Shown: piece after piece, positions 35,892-43,318 of the stretch | Position numbering within the stretch: position 1 is the stretch's first letter | Layout: each line of letters starts with the position of its first letter | Source: Leisingera sp. ANG59 | GTDB lineage: Bacteria > Pseudomonadota > Alphaproteobacteria > Rhodobacterales > Rhodobacteraceae | Reading direction: 5' to 3' | DNA: 60,570 nt | Assembly (NCBI RefSeq): GCF_013317235.1 | Contig: NZ_WLCM01000015.1 | Span: forward strand, 1-60,570 | The notes under the pieces: generated by a model | Told to the model about the DNA's origin: nothing | Database searches by the model: none | Seen by the model: the letters and a program-made list of their open reading frames with translations, nothing else | Position numbers and translations under genes: made by a program

Positions 35892-36245
35892 TCAGCTGAG
35901 GATCCGCTGCACCTTGGCATATTTCGCTTCTGCAGCCAGCGCGCTGACCGGCTTGGGGCCGGCCTGGCAGCCATTCATCAGATCCTGATAGAAAGCATCC
36001 ATGTCAATGCCGTTTGCCGGACGCGGCTCCAGCGATTCCGCCCGGGCGGCTTCGCGGGCCGGGCCGATGTACTGGGACGTCAGGGCGTCCGCGGCGCTGC
36101 CGGCCGGCAGGGCGTCCCGGGCCGGGGTCATGCTGCTGACCAGAGAGGCGTCAGCGGATGCACGGTCTGCGGGGCTGGAGGCCGGTGCCTGGATCCGCTG
36201 CATGGTGGTATAGAAACCGGCAGTGCTGGAAACTGGTGCAAACAT
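35892..36245 (-). CDS. Small protein of 117 residues, unknown, CtrA-box promoter
   Basis: Protein of 117 residues beginning MFAPVSSTAGF, without signal peptide or membrane helix. It is Ala/Ser-rich in the middle, with a more ordered C-terminal part (about 78-117: DMDAFYQDLMNGCQAG, AAEAKYAKVQRIL). The beginning matches the sister gene downstream on the same strand (MFIPVS); the rest differs. A perfect CtrA-type box lies 80 bp upstream. Function unknown; it may be a secreted or envelope-apparatus substrate given the short conserved N terminus, but this is speculation. Confidence 0.65.
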   Translation of the reverse strand: MFAPVSSTAGFYTTMQRIQAPASSPADRASADASLVSSMTPARDALPAGSAADALTSQYIGPAREAARAESLEPRPANGIDMDAFYQDLMNGCQAGPKPVSALAAEAKYAKVQRILS

Positions 36246-36324
36246 TTTATTGACCCTTAGCTCTGTTCTTGAAATTCACTTTAGTAGAATTTGAGACAAC
36301 CTGGTGAGGAACTCTTAGCGCTGG

Positions 36325-36339
36325 TTAACAAGGCGTTAA
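36325..36339 (-). promoter_or_regulatory. CtrA-type box upstream of the 36245 gene
   Basis: Perfect TTAA-N7-TTAA followed by C (TTAACAAGGCGTTAAC), 80 bp upstream of the small gene and 86 bp from the divergent ogt start, so it could also influence ogt. Confidence 0.65.
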
Positions 36340-36424
36340 CGCGCGCTCCCGCGGTGCCGGCCGGGGCTTGCCGTCCTCGCGGCAGCGCAGGAGAATGCAG
36401 CGGCCTGCAGGCCGGAGGAGAAAC

Positions 36425-36877
36425 ATGATATCAGCAAGCCTTGAGACGCCCGTCGGACCGCTCAGCGTGTCAGAGCGGGACGGCGCTATCGTGCGGCTGG
36501 ACTGGACGGCTGAGGCCAGCGGCCAGACAGCGCTGCTGACGCGGGCGCTGGAGCAGCTGCGTGCCTATTTCGCAGGGGAACTTACGGTGTTCGACCTGCC
36601 GCTGCAGGTGGCGGGATCGGATTTTCAGCGCGCAGTCTGCGACGCGATGCTGGCAATCCCCTTTGGCGAAACCCGTACCTATGGTGAAATTGCGAAGGAT
36701 CTGGGGGCGCCGCCGCAGCCGGTCGGCAATGCCTGCGGCGGCAACCCGATCCCGGTGATCATCCCGTGCCACCGGGTGCTCGGCGCCTCCGGGCTGGGCG
36801 GATTTTCCGGCAAGGGCGGGGTGGAGACCAAGGTGGCGCTTCTGAAACACGAAGGCGCCGCCAGCCTGCTGATCTGA
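36425..36877 (+). CDS. ogt: Methylated-DNA-[protein]-cysteine S-methyltransferase
   Basis: Suicide DNA-repair protein of 150 residues that removes alkyl groups from O6 of guanine. The acceptor Cys lies in IPVIIPCHRVLG at about residue 116, preceded by the Asn-hinge region GNACGGNP. The DNA-binding helix-turn-helix is at about 75-98 (GETRTYGEIAKDLG). GGAGGAG lies just before the ATG at 36425. Single gene; no Ada regulator domain is attached, which fits Ogt. Confidence 0.95.
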   Translation: MISASLETPVGPLSVSERDGAIVRLDWTAEASGQTALLTRALEQLRAYFAGELTVFDLPLQVAGSDFQRAVCDAMLAIPFGETRTYGEIAKDLGAPPQPVGNACGGNPIPVIIPCHRVLGASGLGGFSGKGGVETKVALLKHEGAASLLI

Positions 36878-36959
36878 ACCGTTCGGCCGCATCCGGCGGC
36901 CAGCGCGTTCAGTGCCGCAGGACGCGCTATTGCCGGAAGCAAGGCACAGGGCGCGGCTG

Positions 36960-37670
36960 TTAAACCGCGGAAGATCTGCGCTGCCGTTCCGGCACAATCT
37001 GCTGCGCGATGCCGACAAACAGCAGGTAGACCGATGTCACCACCAGCCCCCAATGGGCCCAGCTGGCCGGGTGGAAATCAACCCAGGCGGCCCAGCCGGC
37101 AAAGAAGGTCCAGCCCAGCGCCATCGGCAGCGACACCTTGCGCCAGCGCTCCGTGCGCACCGGGTGGATGAATTTCAGCGGCAGGAACATGGCGATGGAC
37201 AGCAATGTCACCAGCACCAGGCTGGTCCAATGACTGGGTTCCAGAGCAAAGATCACCAGCACCAGCATGTTCCAGCAGCCCGGAAAACCGGAGAAGGAGT
37301 TGTCCTTGGTCTTCATCCGGGTGTCGGCAAAATACATCGCGCTGCCGAAGGTGATCACGATGATGGCGAACCAGCCGGTCCAGCCTGCCATCAGCCCGGA
37401 CTGGAACAGGGCGAAGGCAGGAATGAAGACATAGGTCAGATAGTCGATGATCAGGTCCAGCAGCACCCCGTCGAACTCCGGCGAGTAGCGCTTGACGTGG
37501 TAGTGCCGCGCCAGCGGTCCATCGATGCCATCCACCGCAAAGGCCACCACCAGCCATACGAACATCAGGCTCCATTTGCCCTCCGCCGCCGCCAGCATGG
37601 CCAGCATGGCAAAGACGGCACCGGTAGCGGTGAGCAGGTGAACGGTGAGGGCGCGGATCTGAGGTGTCAT
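36960..37670 (-). CDS. pcs: Phosphatidylcholine synthase
   Basis: Membrane enzyme of 236 residues of the CDP-alcohol phosphatidyltransferase family. It makes phosphatidylcholine directly from choline and CDP-diacylglycerol in the inner membrane. The metal-binding signature is DGIDGPLAR, then FDG, LLDLIID at about 47-78, in the spacing typical of bacterial Pcs. About eight helices follow. A probable 68-residue gene ends 39 bp upstream on the same strand. Confidence 0.93.
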   Translation of the reverse strand: MTPQIRALTVHLLTATGAVFAMLAMLAAAEGKWSLMFVWLVVAFAVDGIDGPLARHYHVKRYSPEFDGVLLDLIIDYLTYVFIPAFALFQSGLMAGWTGWFAIIVITFGSAMYFADTRMKTKDNSFSGFPGCWNMLVLVIFALEPSHWTSLVLVTLLSIAMFLPLKFIHPVRTERWRKVSLPMALGWTFFAGWAAWVDFHPASWAHWGLVVTSVYLLFVGIAQQIVPERQRRSSAV

Positions 37671-37709
37671 GTGTCCCTGATGGCGAATTTGCCCCGGACC
37701 CGCAACCGT

Positions 37710-37916
37710 TCAGTGCAGAATTGGGCGGAATTCCGTACCTGCCGGCAGCAGGATACGGGCCATGCGGCGGCCGTGCGGAGCCGGATCAGTGATTCCGGGA
37801 GAGGAGAAGGGGGGGATTTCGGGCATGTCGCGCTGCCACGGGTGCACATCAGGCGGCGGGGCAGGGGCGGCAGGGGCGCCATCGGCAAACAATACGGCAA
37901 GGCCGGCAGGGGGCAT
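37710..37916 (-). CDS. Probable small protein of 68 residues, unknown
   Basis: Short frame starting at the ATG at 37916, with AAAGGA 7 bp upstream, a strong ribosome site for this genome. Third-position GC is high, as in neighbouring genes. The product is Pro-rich (ADGAPAAPAPPPDVHPWQRD) with a basic, hydrophobic end (GRRMARILLPAGTEFRPIL). It lies 39 bp upstream of pcs and could be co-transcribed. An overlapping frame whose stop abuts pcs has an implausible composition. Unknown function. Confidence 0.42.
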   Translation of the reverse strand: MPPAGLAVLFADGAPAAPAPPPDVHPWQRDMPEIPPFSSPGITDPAPHGRRMARILLPAGTEFRPILH

Positions 37917-38028
37917 GGCAGAATCCTTTCTGGATCGGTTTCTGCCATCTGGCCCGCTGCGGCTTAACAGAGGCTTTCTGTCCGCTGCGGAAGTGGCGCG
38001 CATTTTATTAAATCCGGCAGCTTGCCCG

Positions 38029-38256
38029 TCAGCCGCAGCAGCAGTCCCCCTTTTGCACGGGCGGGCAAGGGGCGGTTCCGTAAGAGCAGAAAACGCAGCA
38101 GTCGCCGGGCTTTGGCCGCAGCAGGGCGCGGCAGGCCGGGCATTCATAAAACCACTGGCAGGCGTCCTGCGGCATCTCCTCGGTTGTTTCGCGCCCGCAG
38201 CCGGGGCAGGTCAAGATACTGGTCAGCACCACTTGCGCAGCTTGTTCGTCAGGCAT
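38029..38256 (-). CDS. GDCCVxC domain small Cys-rich protein
   Basis: Protein of 75 residues with nine to ten Cys. A zinc-ribbon-like start (LTCPGCG, then FYECPAC) is followed by the name-giving GDCCVFCSYGTAPCPPVQ near residues 51-68 and a GDCCCG tail. This matches the GDCCVxC domain-containing (seleno)protein family, whose members elsewhere may carry selenocysteine; here the motif residues are encoded by ordinary Cys codons. A thiol redox or metal-handling role is likely. The ATG at 38256 fits the family; an upstream ATG at 38304 adds 16 residues. Confidence 0.82.
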   Translation of the reverse strand: MPDEQAAQVVLTSILTCPGCGRETTEEMPQDACQWFYECPACRALLRPKPGDCCVFCSYGTAPCPPVQKGDCCCG

Positions 38257-38305
38257 GGTCAGCCTCCCTGCTGACAGCAAATGCCGGCACGCGGCCCGGG
38301 GCAAG

Positions 38306-39226
38306 TCATGCTTTCGGATGGGCCTTGTTGTAGACCTCCAGCAGATGGGTGGTGTCTACGGCCGTATAGGCCTGGGTGGTCGACAGCGAGGCGTGGCCCA
38401 AAAGCTCCTGGATCGCACGCAGATCGCCGCCTGCCTCCAGCAGATGGGTGGCGAAGCTGTGGCGCAGGGCATGCGGTGTGGCGGTGGCCGGCAGGCCCAG
38501 CTGGGCGCGGGTCCTGGCCATCACCCCCTGGATCTGGCGCGGGTTCAGCGGGCCGCCGCGCACGCCGCGGAACAGCGGCGCCTCCGGTTCCTGCGGGTGC
38601 GGGCAGAGGGACAGGTAGCGCTCCACCGCATCGCGGGCGGCAGGCAGGACCGGCACCACCCGCTCCTTCTTGCCCTTGCCAAGGATGCGCAGAACCGGCG
38701 GCAGCGGCGCGTCGGCGCCCGTGAGCCCCAGCGCTTCGGAAATCCGCAGTCCGCAGCCGTAAAGCAGCGTCACCACCGCCACGTCGCGGGCGGCCACCCA
38801 GTCCTGCTGCGATTGCAGCTCGACGGTTTCCAGAACCGCCTTCGCGGCCTCCGGCGCCAGCGGTCGCGGCAGTTTCTTCTGGAACTTGGGGGAGCGTGCC
38901 AGCAGCACCGCGGCGGGTTCGAAGCCTTCGCGCTCCGCCAGCCAGCGGTAGAAATTCTTGACCGCGGACAGCTTGCGCGCCAGCGACCGCGCACCGGTGC
39001 CGGAGTTGCGTTCCGAGGCCATCCAGGCCCGCATGTCCGCAGTGGTGATCCGCGCCAGCGCGCCCAGCCCCTGCGGCCCGCCGCTGTGCTGCGTCATGAA
39101 GGCCAGAAACGCAGTGACATCGCCGCGGTAGGCGGTAAGGGTGTTGGCGGAGGCGTCCTCCAGCCCGCCCAGCCGCTCCAGCCACAGCTGCAGCGCATCA
39201 CGGCAGGCGGGGGAGATCAGCGTCAT
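38306..39226 (-). CDS. xerC: Tyrosine recombinase XerC
   Basis: Site-specific recombinase of 306 residues that, with XerD, resolves chromosome dimers at dif. The N-terminal core-binding SAM-like domain is at about 10-95. The catalytic set is complete: Arg in CGLRISEALGL, Lys in LGKGKKERVVP, His/Arg in HALRHSFATHLL, His in LLGHASLSTTQ and Tyr in AYTAVD. Its ATG overlaps the stop of the DUF484 gene by 4 bp, an arrangement conserved with XerC in many proteobacteria. It is not linked to phage genes, so it is not an integrase. Confidence 0.95.
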   Translation of the reverse strand: MTLISPACRDALQLWLERLGGLEDASANTLTAYRGDVTAFLAFMTQHSGGPQGLGALARITTADMRAWMASERNSGTGARSLARKLSAVKNFYRWLAEREGFEPAAVLLARSPKFQKKLPRPLAPEAAKAVLETVELQSQQDWVAARDVAVVTLLYGCGLRISEALGLTGADAPLPPVLRILGKGKKERVVPVLPAARDAVERYLSLCPHPQEPEAPLFRGVRGGPLNPRQIQGVMARTRAQLGLPATATPHALRHSFATHLLEAGGDLRAIQELLGHASLSTTQAYTAVDTTHLLEVYNKAHPKA

Positions 39227-39930
39227 GACAGCCAGCAGCGCATCGTGCGTTCGAAGACGCCGCCGAAGAAGGTCAGGAGATCCGTGCCCTGCATCGGCGA
39301 GAACTGATGCGGGTCTTCCGACCCCATCACCAGCATACCGGGCAGGCGGCCTTCGCCCAGGTCCAGCATCAGGCAGGCCTCGGACCGGATCCACTCCGCT
39401 TTCATTCCGTAAACCCGCGGGCTGCCGCCCTGGGTCTGGCGCAAGGTCACGGGGCGTTCGCTGCCGGACTGGCCGGCATAGCTTTCGGTGAAGCCGGGGC
39501 CTGCCAGCTTCAGCGCGCCGGACTTGCGCTCCACCTCGGCGCCGCCGGGTTGCGAGGTCTCCAGCACCAGCGCCAGCGCATGCACACGCAGGATCTCCGG
39601 CATGTCCTGCTCCAGGCAGGCGAGGAAAGCGGTGAAGTCCCGCGGCTCCAGCAGCCGCAGCACGGCACGGTGGATAAGGTTGGTGCCGGCCAGGTTGTCA
39701 TAGGCCGCGGCAATCACCGAGCGGTGGGTGTCCTCCAGCCGGTCGAGCCGGGCCGCCATCCGCTCCATCGCAATGCCGCGCAGGTCGACAACATTGGAAC
39801 CCATCGCCCGCTCATTGGCGGCGACCAGGGCATTCATCAGGTGCTGGTCTTCCAGCACTGCATCGGGTTTGGCGAGGATGGCCTCGCGCAGCTGGTCTTC
39901 CAGGCTGGCTGAATGGCTTGAACTGCTCAT
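39223..39930 (-). CDS. DUF484 family protein
   Basis: Protein of 235 residues: a helical N-terminal part with the family sequence FLAKPDAVLEDQHLM-like (REAILAKPDAVLEDQHLMNAL) in split form and a GAF-like C-terminal domain. DUF484 genes sit upstream of xerC in many proteobacteria; the function is unknown. The ATG at 39930 starts the family-like sequence (MSSSSHSAS); the frame extending to 40206 has no homologous character and crosses GC-rich hairpins. Confidence 0.88.
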   Translation of the reverse strand: MSSSSHSASLEDQLREAILAKPDAVLEDQHLMNALVAANERAMGSNVVDLRGIAMERMAARLDRLEDTHRSVIAAAYDNLAGTNLIHRAVLRLLEPRDFTAFLACLEQDMPEILRVHALALVLETSQPGGAEVERKSGALKLAGPGFTESYAGQSGSERPVTLRQTQGGSPRVYGMKAEWIRSEACLMLDLGEGRLPGMLVMGSEDPHQFSPMQGTDLLTFFGGVFERTMRCWLS

Positions 39931-40117
39931 GCGTGAACTCTTGCGGCTCCGGACCTCTGGCGGGTTTGCTACCGTGTATAACACGGGAAATTTGCAATGC
40001 TGCCGAAAAATGCGGAGCGGGCGGAATTCGCCGCAAAACGGAAGACTCCCGCCGGTCGCCGGTGCATGTCCGTGCACCGCTCCCGTTGGGCGTGGCGCCG
40101 GGCCTCCGCCTGGCTCC

Positions 40118-40160
40118 GGCGGCGTGAAAAGCCGCCTTTCGGCTCCGGCGTGAGCCGGAG
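40118..40160. repeat. Paired GC-rich hairpins
   Basis: GGCGGC (40118-40123) pairs with GCCGCC (40131-40136), and CTCCGGC (40143-40149) pairs with GCCGGAG (40154-40160). The second has a 4-base loop. REP-like in character and located between two genes. Confidence 0.4.
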
Positions 40161-40213
40161 AGCCGGGAGGCCCGGGAGAACTGCGCTCATTGAATAACGG
40201 GTTCACAAAGTAA

Positions 40214-40237
40214 AAGGCGCCCGTATAAGGGCGCCTT
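40214..40237 (-). terminator. Rho-independent terminator of the aldolase gene
   Basis: AAGGCGCCC (40214-40222) pairs with GGGCGCCTT (40229-40237). Read on the minus strand, a 9-bp stem is followed by TTTTAC. It lies 27 bp after the stop of the aldolase gene. Confidence 0.8.
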
Positions 40238-40263
40238 CTGCGGTCTTCTCAACAATCGGGCGA

Positions 40264-40917
40264 TCAGAGGATCTTGATCTCAGCCGCCTTGATGTCGGCC
40301 AGGAAGGCATCAAGGCCCTTGTCGGTCAGCGGGTGGTTCACCATCGCCTTGATCACGGAGGGCGGCGCGGTGATCACGTCGGCGCCGATGCGGGCCGAAT
40401 CCAGCACATGGTTCACCGACCGGATCGAGGCGGCCAGGATCTGGGTCTCAAAACCGTAGTTGTCATAGATGGTGCGGATGTCCTCGATCAGCTCCATGCC
40501 GTCCAGGTTGATGTCGTCCAAACGGCCGATGAAGGGAGAGATGAAGGTCGCGCCCGCCTTGGCCGCCAGCAGCGCCTGGTTGGCGGAGAAGCACAGGGTC
40601 ACGTTCACCATGTGGCCGTCGTCGGTCAGGGTTTTACAGGCTTTCAGCCCGTCCCAGGTCAGCGGCACCTTCACCGCGATGTTCTCGGCGATCTCCACCA
40701 GCTTGCGGCCTTCGGCGATCATGGTTTCCGCATCCGTGGCGGTAACCTCGGCAGAAACCGGGCCGTCAACCAGATCGCAGATTTCTTTTGTGACCTCGAT
40801 GATGTCGCGGCCGGATTTCTTGATCAGCGACGGGTTGGTGGTAACACCGTCCACCATGCCCAGATCGTTCAGCTCGGCAATGGCGCCGATCTCGGCAGTA
40901 TCTACGAAGAATTTCAT
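40264..40917 (-). CDS. fsa: Fructose-6-phosphate aldolase / transaldolase-like (TalC type)
   Basis: Short transaldolase-family protein of 217 residues. [10 protein letters not shown] starts the barrel; [14 protein letters not shown], the Schiff-base Lys in [12 protein letters not shown] at about residue 84, and [12 protein letters not shown] follow. The short form occurs either as fructose-6-phosphate aldolase or as a true transaldolase in the pentose phosphate pathway; residues alone do not settle which. It lies upstream of, and divergent from, priA (81 bp between starts). Confidence 0.93.
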   Translation of the reverse strand: MKFFVDTAEIGAIAELNDLGMVDGVTTNPSLIKKSGRDIIEVTKEICDLVDGPVSAEVTATDAETMIAEGRKLVEIAENIAVKVPLTWDGLKACKTLTDDGHMVNVTLCFSANQALLAAKAGATFISPFIGRLDDINLDGMELIEDIRTIYDNYGFETQILAASIRSVNHVLDSARIGADVITAPPSVIKAMVNHPLTDKGLDAFLADIKAAEIKIL

Positions 40918-40998
40918 GGGGCAGTCCTTTGGATGGGTTGGCCTCGGTCGCCACAGCCTTTACCTCATGGACATACGGGCGGCAACACAGGCAGCAGT

Positions 40999-43194
40999 AT
41001 GAGCGGGCAGGAGTTCTTTCAGGCAGGCGAGAGGGTCGGGGTTCTGACCACGCAACCCCTTGACCGTCTTCTGGATTACCGCGCGCCGGAGGGCGGCTGT
41101 TTTCTTGGCGCCTATGTCGAGGTGCCGCTGGGGCCGCGCAAGGTGCTGGGCGTGGTCTGGGGGCCGGGCGCGGGCGATTTCGATTCGGCCAAGCTGCGCG
41201 CGGTGATCCGGGTGCTGGATGTGGCGCCGATGCGGACCGAGATGCGTCAGTTCCTCGGCAAGGCGGCCGACTACACCCTGACACCCATGCCCGCGATGCT
41301 GCGGCTGGCGACCCGTGCGCCGGGGCTTTCCGATCCGCCCTCGATGCGCAAGATCCTGCGCCGGGGTGACGGCGTGCCCGACCGGATGACGGATGCCCGC
41401 AGCCGCGTGCTGGAGGTGCTGGAGGAGTACGGCGGCCTCGCCTTCACGCCCAAGGAGCTCGCCGACATGGCCGATGTCACGCCGTCGGTGGTGAAGGGGC
41501 TGGTGAAACAGGGCGCCCTGCGCGAGGAGGAAGCGCCGCGCGATCTGCCCTACCCGCATCTGGACCCTGAACTGCCCTCTAAACAGCTGACGGAGGATCA
41601 GGCCAAGGCTGCAGCGGTGCTGGCGGAAGGGGTCCACAGCGGGCGCTATGGCACCACGCTGCTGAAAGGCGTCACCGGCTCCGGCAAGACCGAGGTTTAT
41701 CTGGAGGCCGTCGCCGCCGCCCTCCGCGCCGGGCGGCAGGCGCTGGTGCTGCTGCCCGAGATTGCCCTGACTGCCGAGTTCCTGACCCGCGTCGAGGCGC
41801 GCTTTGGCGCCAAACCCGCCGAGTGGCACTCCGGCGCCACCATGACCGAGCGCCGCCGGGTCTGGAAAATGGTCGGGCAGGGGGGCGCTGGCCTCGTGAT
41901 CGGCGCGCGCTCAGCATTGTTCCTGCCGTTTCGCGACCTTGGCCTGATCATCGTCGATGAGGAGCACGACACCTCCTACAAGCAGGAGGACGGCGTCCTT
42001 TATAATGCCCGCGACATGGCGGTGCTGCGCGCGGCCATGTGCTCGGCGCAGGTGGTGCTGGCCTCCGCCACGCCGAGCCTCGAGACCTGGGCCAATGCCG
42101 AGGCCGGCAAGTACAACCGCCTGAACCTGACCTCCCGTTTCGGCGCTTCGGTGCTGCCCGACATGCGCGCGGTCGATATGCGGTCGGAGGACCTGCTGCC
42201 CTCCACCTGGATCTCGCCAACCCTGAAACAGGCGATGAAACTGCGCCTGGAACGCGGCGAGCAATCGCTGCTGTTCCTGAACCGCCGCGGCTTTGCGCCG
42301 GTCACCATCTGCCGCGCTTGCGGGGCGCAGGTGGCTTGCGACCATTGCGACGCCCGCATGGTTGAACACCGCTTCATGAAGCGGCTGATGTGTCACCAGT
42401 GTGGAGAAACCAAGCCCGTGCCCGAGGTCTGCCCCTCCTGCGAGGTGGAGGGCAAGATGGCCCCGGTCGGCCCCGGTATCGAACGGCTGGCGGAAGAGGC
42501 CACCTCGCTGTTTCCCGAAGCGCGGATCGCGGTGCTCAGCTCGGATCTGTTCGGTTCCGCCCGCGCGCTGAAGCAGCGGATCGAGGAGATTGCCGCGGGC
42601 GAGGCCGACATCATCCTCGGCACCCAGCTGGTCGCCAAGGGCCACAACTTCCCGCTCTTGACGCTGGTCGGGGTGATCGATGCCGACCTCGGCCTGCAGG
42701 GCTCCGACCTGCGTGCAGCAGAGCGCACCTTTCAGCTGATGCGCCAGGTGGCGGGCCGTGCAGGGCGCGCCGAACGGCCGGGTGAAGCGCTGATGCAGAC
42801 CTTCCAGCCCGAGCACCCGGTAATCCGCGCGATCCTGTCTGGGGACGAAGAGAGCTTCTGGAAGGCCGAGGCCGCCGAGCGCCAGGCCGCGGGGGTTCCC
42901 CCCTATGGCCGGATGGCCGGGATCATCCTGTCGGGGCCGGATCTGGCGGCGGTCTTTGACCTTGGTAACGCCATGGCCCGCAACGATGGCCCGCTGCGCC
43001 AGATTGGCGCCCAGCTGTTCGGCCCGGCACCCGCCCCCATCGCCCGCGTCCGCGGCCGCCACCGGGTGCGGCTGCTGGTCAAGGCGGCCAAGGGCGCGCC
43101 CTTGCAGGAGGCCCTTGCCCGCTGGACCGCACCGCTGCGCCTGAAAGGCGATCTGCGCCTCAGCATCGACATCGACCCGCAAAGCTTCTTCTGA
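40999..43194 (+). CDS. priA: Primosomal protein N' (replication restart helicase PriA)
   Basis: DEAH-type superfamily 2 helicase of 731 residues that reloads the replisome at stalled forks. The N-terminal 3'-binding domain is at about 10-100. Walker A is GVTGSGKTEVY near 225, the DEEH box is in IIVDEEHDTSYKQ, and eight Cys bind two zinc ions (CRACG, CDHC, CHQCGE, CPSCEV near 435-480). The helicase C motif QVAGRAGR near 580 is present. The ATG at 40999 begins the family sequence; the longer open frame upstream is antisense to the aldolase gene. Confidence 0.97.
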   Translation: MSGQEFFQAGERVGVLTTQPLDRLLDYRAPEGGCFLGAYVEVPLGPRKVLGVVWGPGAGDFDSAKLRAVIRVLDVAPMRTEMRQFLGKAADYTLTPMPAMLRLATRAPGLSDPPSMRKILRRGDGVPDRMTDARSRVLEVLEEYGGLAFTPKELADMADVTPSVVKGLVKQGALREEEAPRDLPYPHLDPELPSKQLTEDQAKAAAVLAEGVHSGRYGTTLLKGVTGSGKTEVYLEAVAAALRAGRQALVLLPEIALTAEFLTRVEARFGAKPAEWHSGATMTERRRVWKMVGQGGAGLVIGARSALFLPFRDLGLIIVDEEHDTSYKQEDGVLYNARDMAVLRAAMCSAQVVLASATPSLETWANAEAGKYNRLNLTSRFGASVLPDMRAVDMRSEDLLPSTWISPTLKQAMKLRLERGEQSLLFLNRRGFAPVTICRACGAQVACDHCDARMVEHRFMKRLMCHQCGETKPVPEVCPSCEVEGKMAPVGPGIERLAEEATSLFPEARIAVLSSDLFGSARALKQRIEEIAAGEADIILGTQLVAKGHNFPLLTLVGVIDADLGLQGSDLRAAERTFQLMRQVAGRAGRAERPGEALMQTFQPEHPVIRAILSGDEESFWKAEAAERQAAGVPPYGRMAGIILSGPDLAAVFDLGNAMARNDGPLRQIGAQLFGPAPAPIARVRGRHRVRLLVKAAKGAPLQEALARWTAPLRLKGDLRLSIDIDPQSFF

Positions 43195-43318
43195 GCCAGC
43201 ATGCAGAAGCCGCGTGGGTGCGGTACTGCCCGCGGTATCTGCGCGTTCATGCGTAGCTCATTGTGCAGGCGGGTTTTTCCTCTCGCCAGACCGGCGGAAC
43301 AGGCGTAAACCCAAGCAC

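Larger units (their letters stand above)
39931..40263. other. Intergenic region with GC-rich hairpins, no gene supported
   Basis: 333 bp between DUF484 and the aldolase gene. It holds the DUF484/xerC promoter, two GC-rich hairpins near 40118-40160 and the aldolase terminator. A 66-residue frame on the + strand (39997-40197) reads through the hairpins and has no ribosome site; I do not call it. Confidence 0.5.

Noticed and set aside
37667-37948. Minus-strand frame whose stop overlaps the pcs start
   Set aside because: The overlap looks like coupling, but the product is rich in Pro, Arg and Cys with poor codon bias. The frame at 37710-37916 is the better candidate in this stretch.
38306-39226. 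Tyrosine recombinase as sign of a mobile element
   Set aside because: It is coupled to DUF484 next to housekeeping genes and has no phage genes or att-like repeats nearby, so it is the chromosomal XerC.
39997-40197. 66-codon + strand frame
   Set aside because: Runs through GC-rich hairpins, lacks a ribosome site and has Arg-rich composition typical of non-coding GC-rich DNA.
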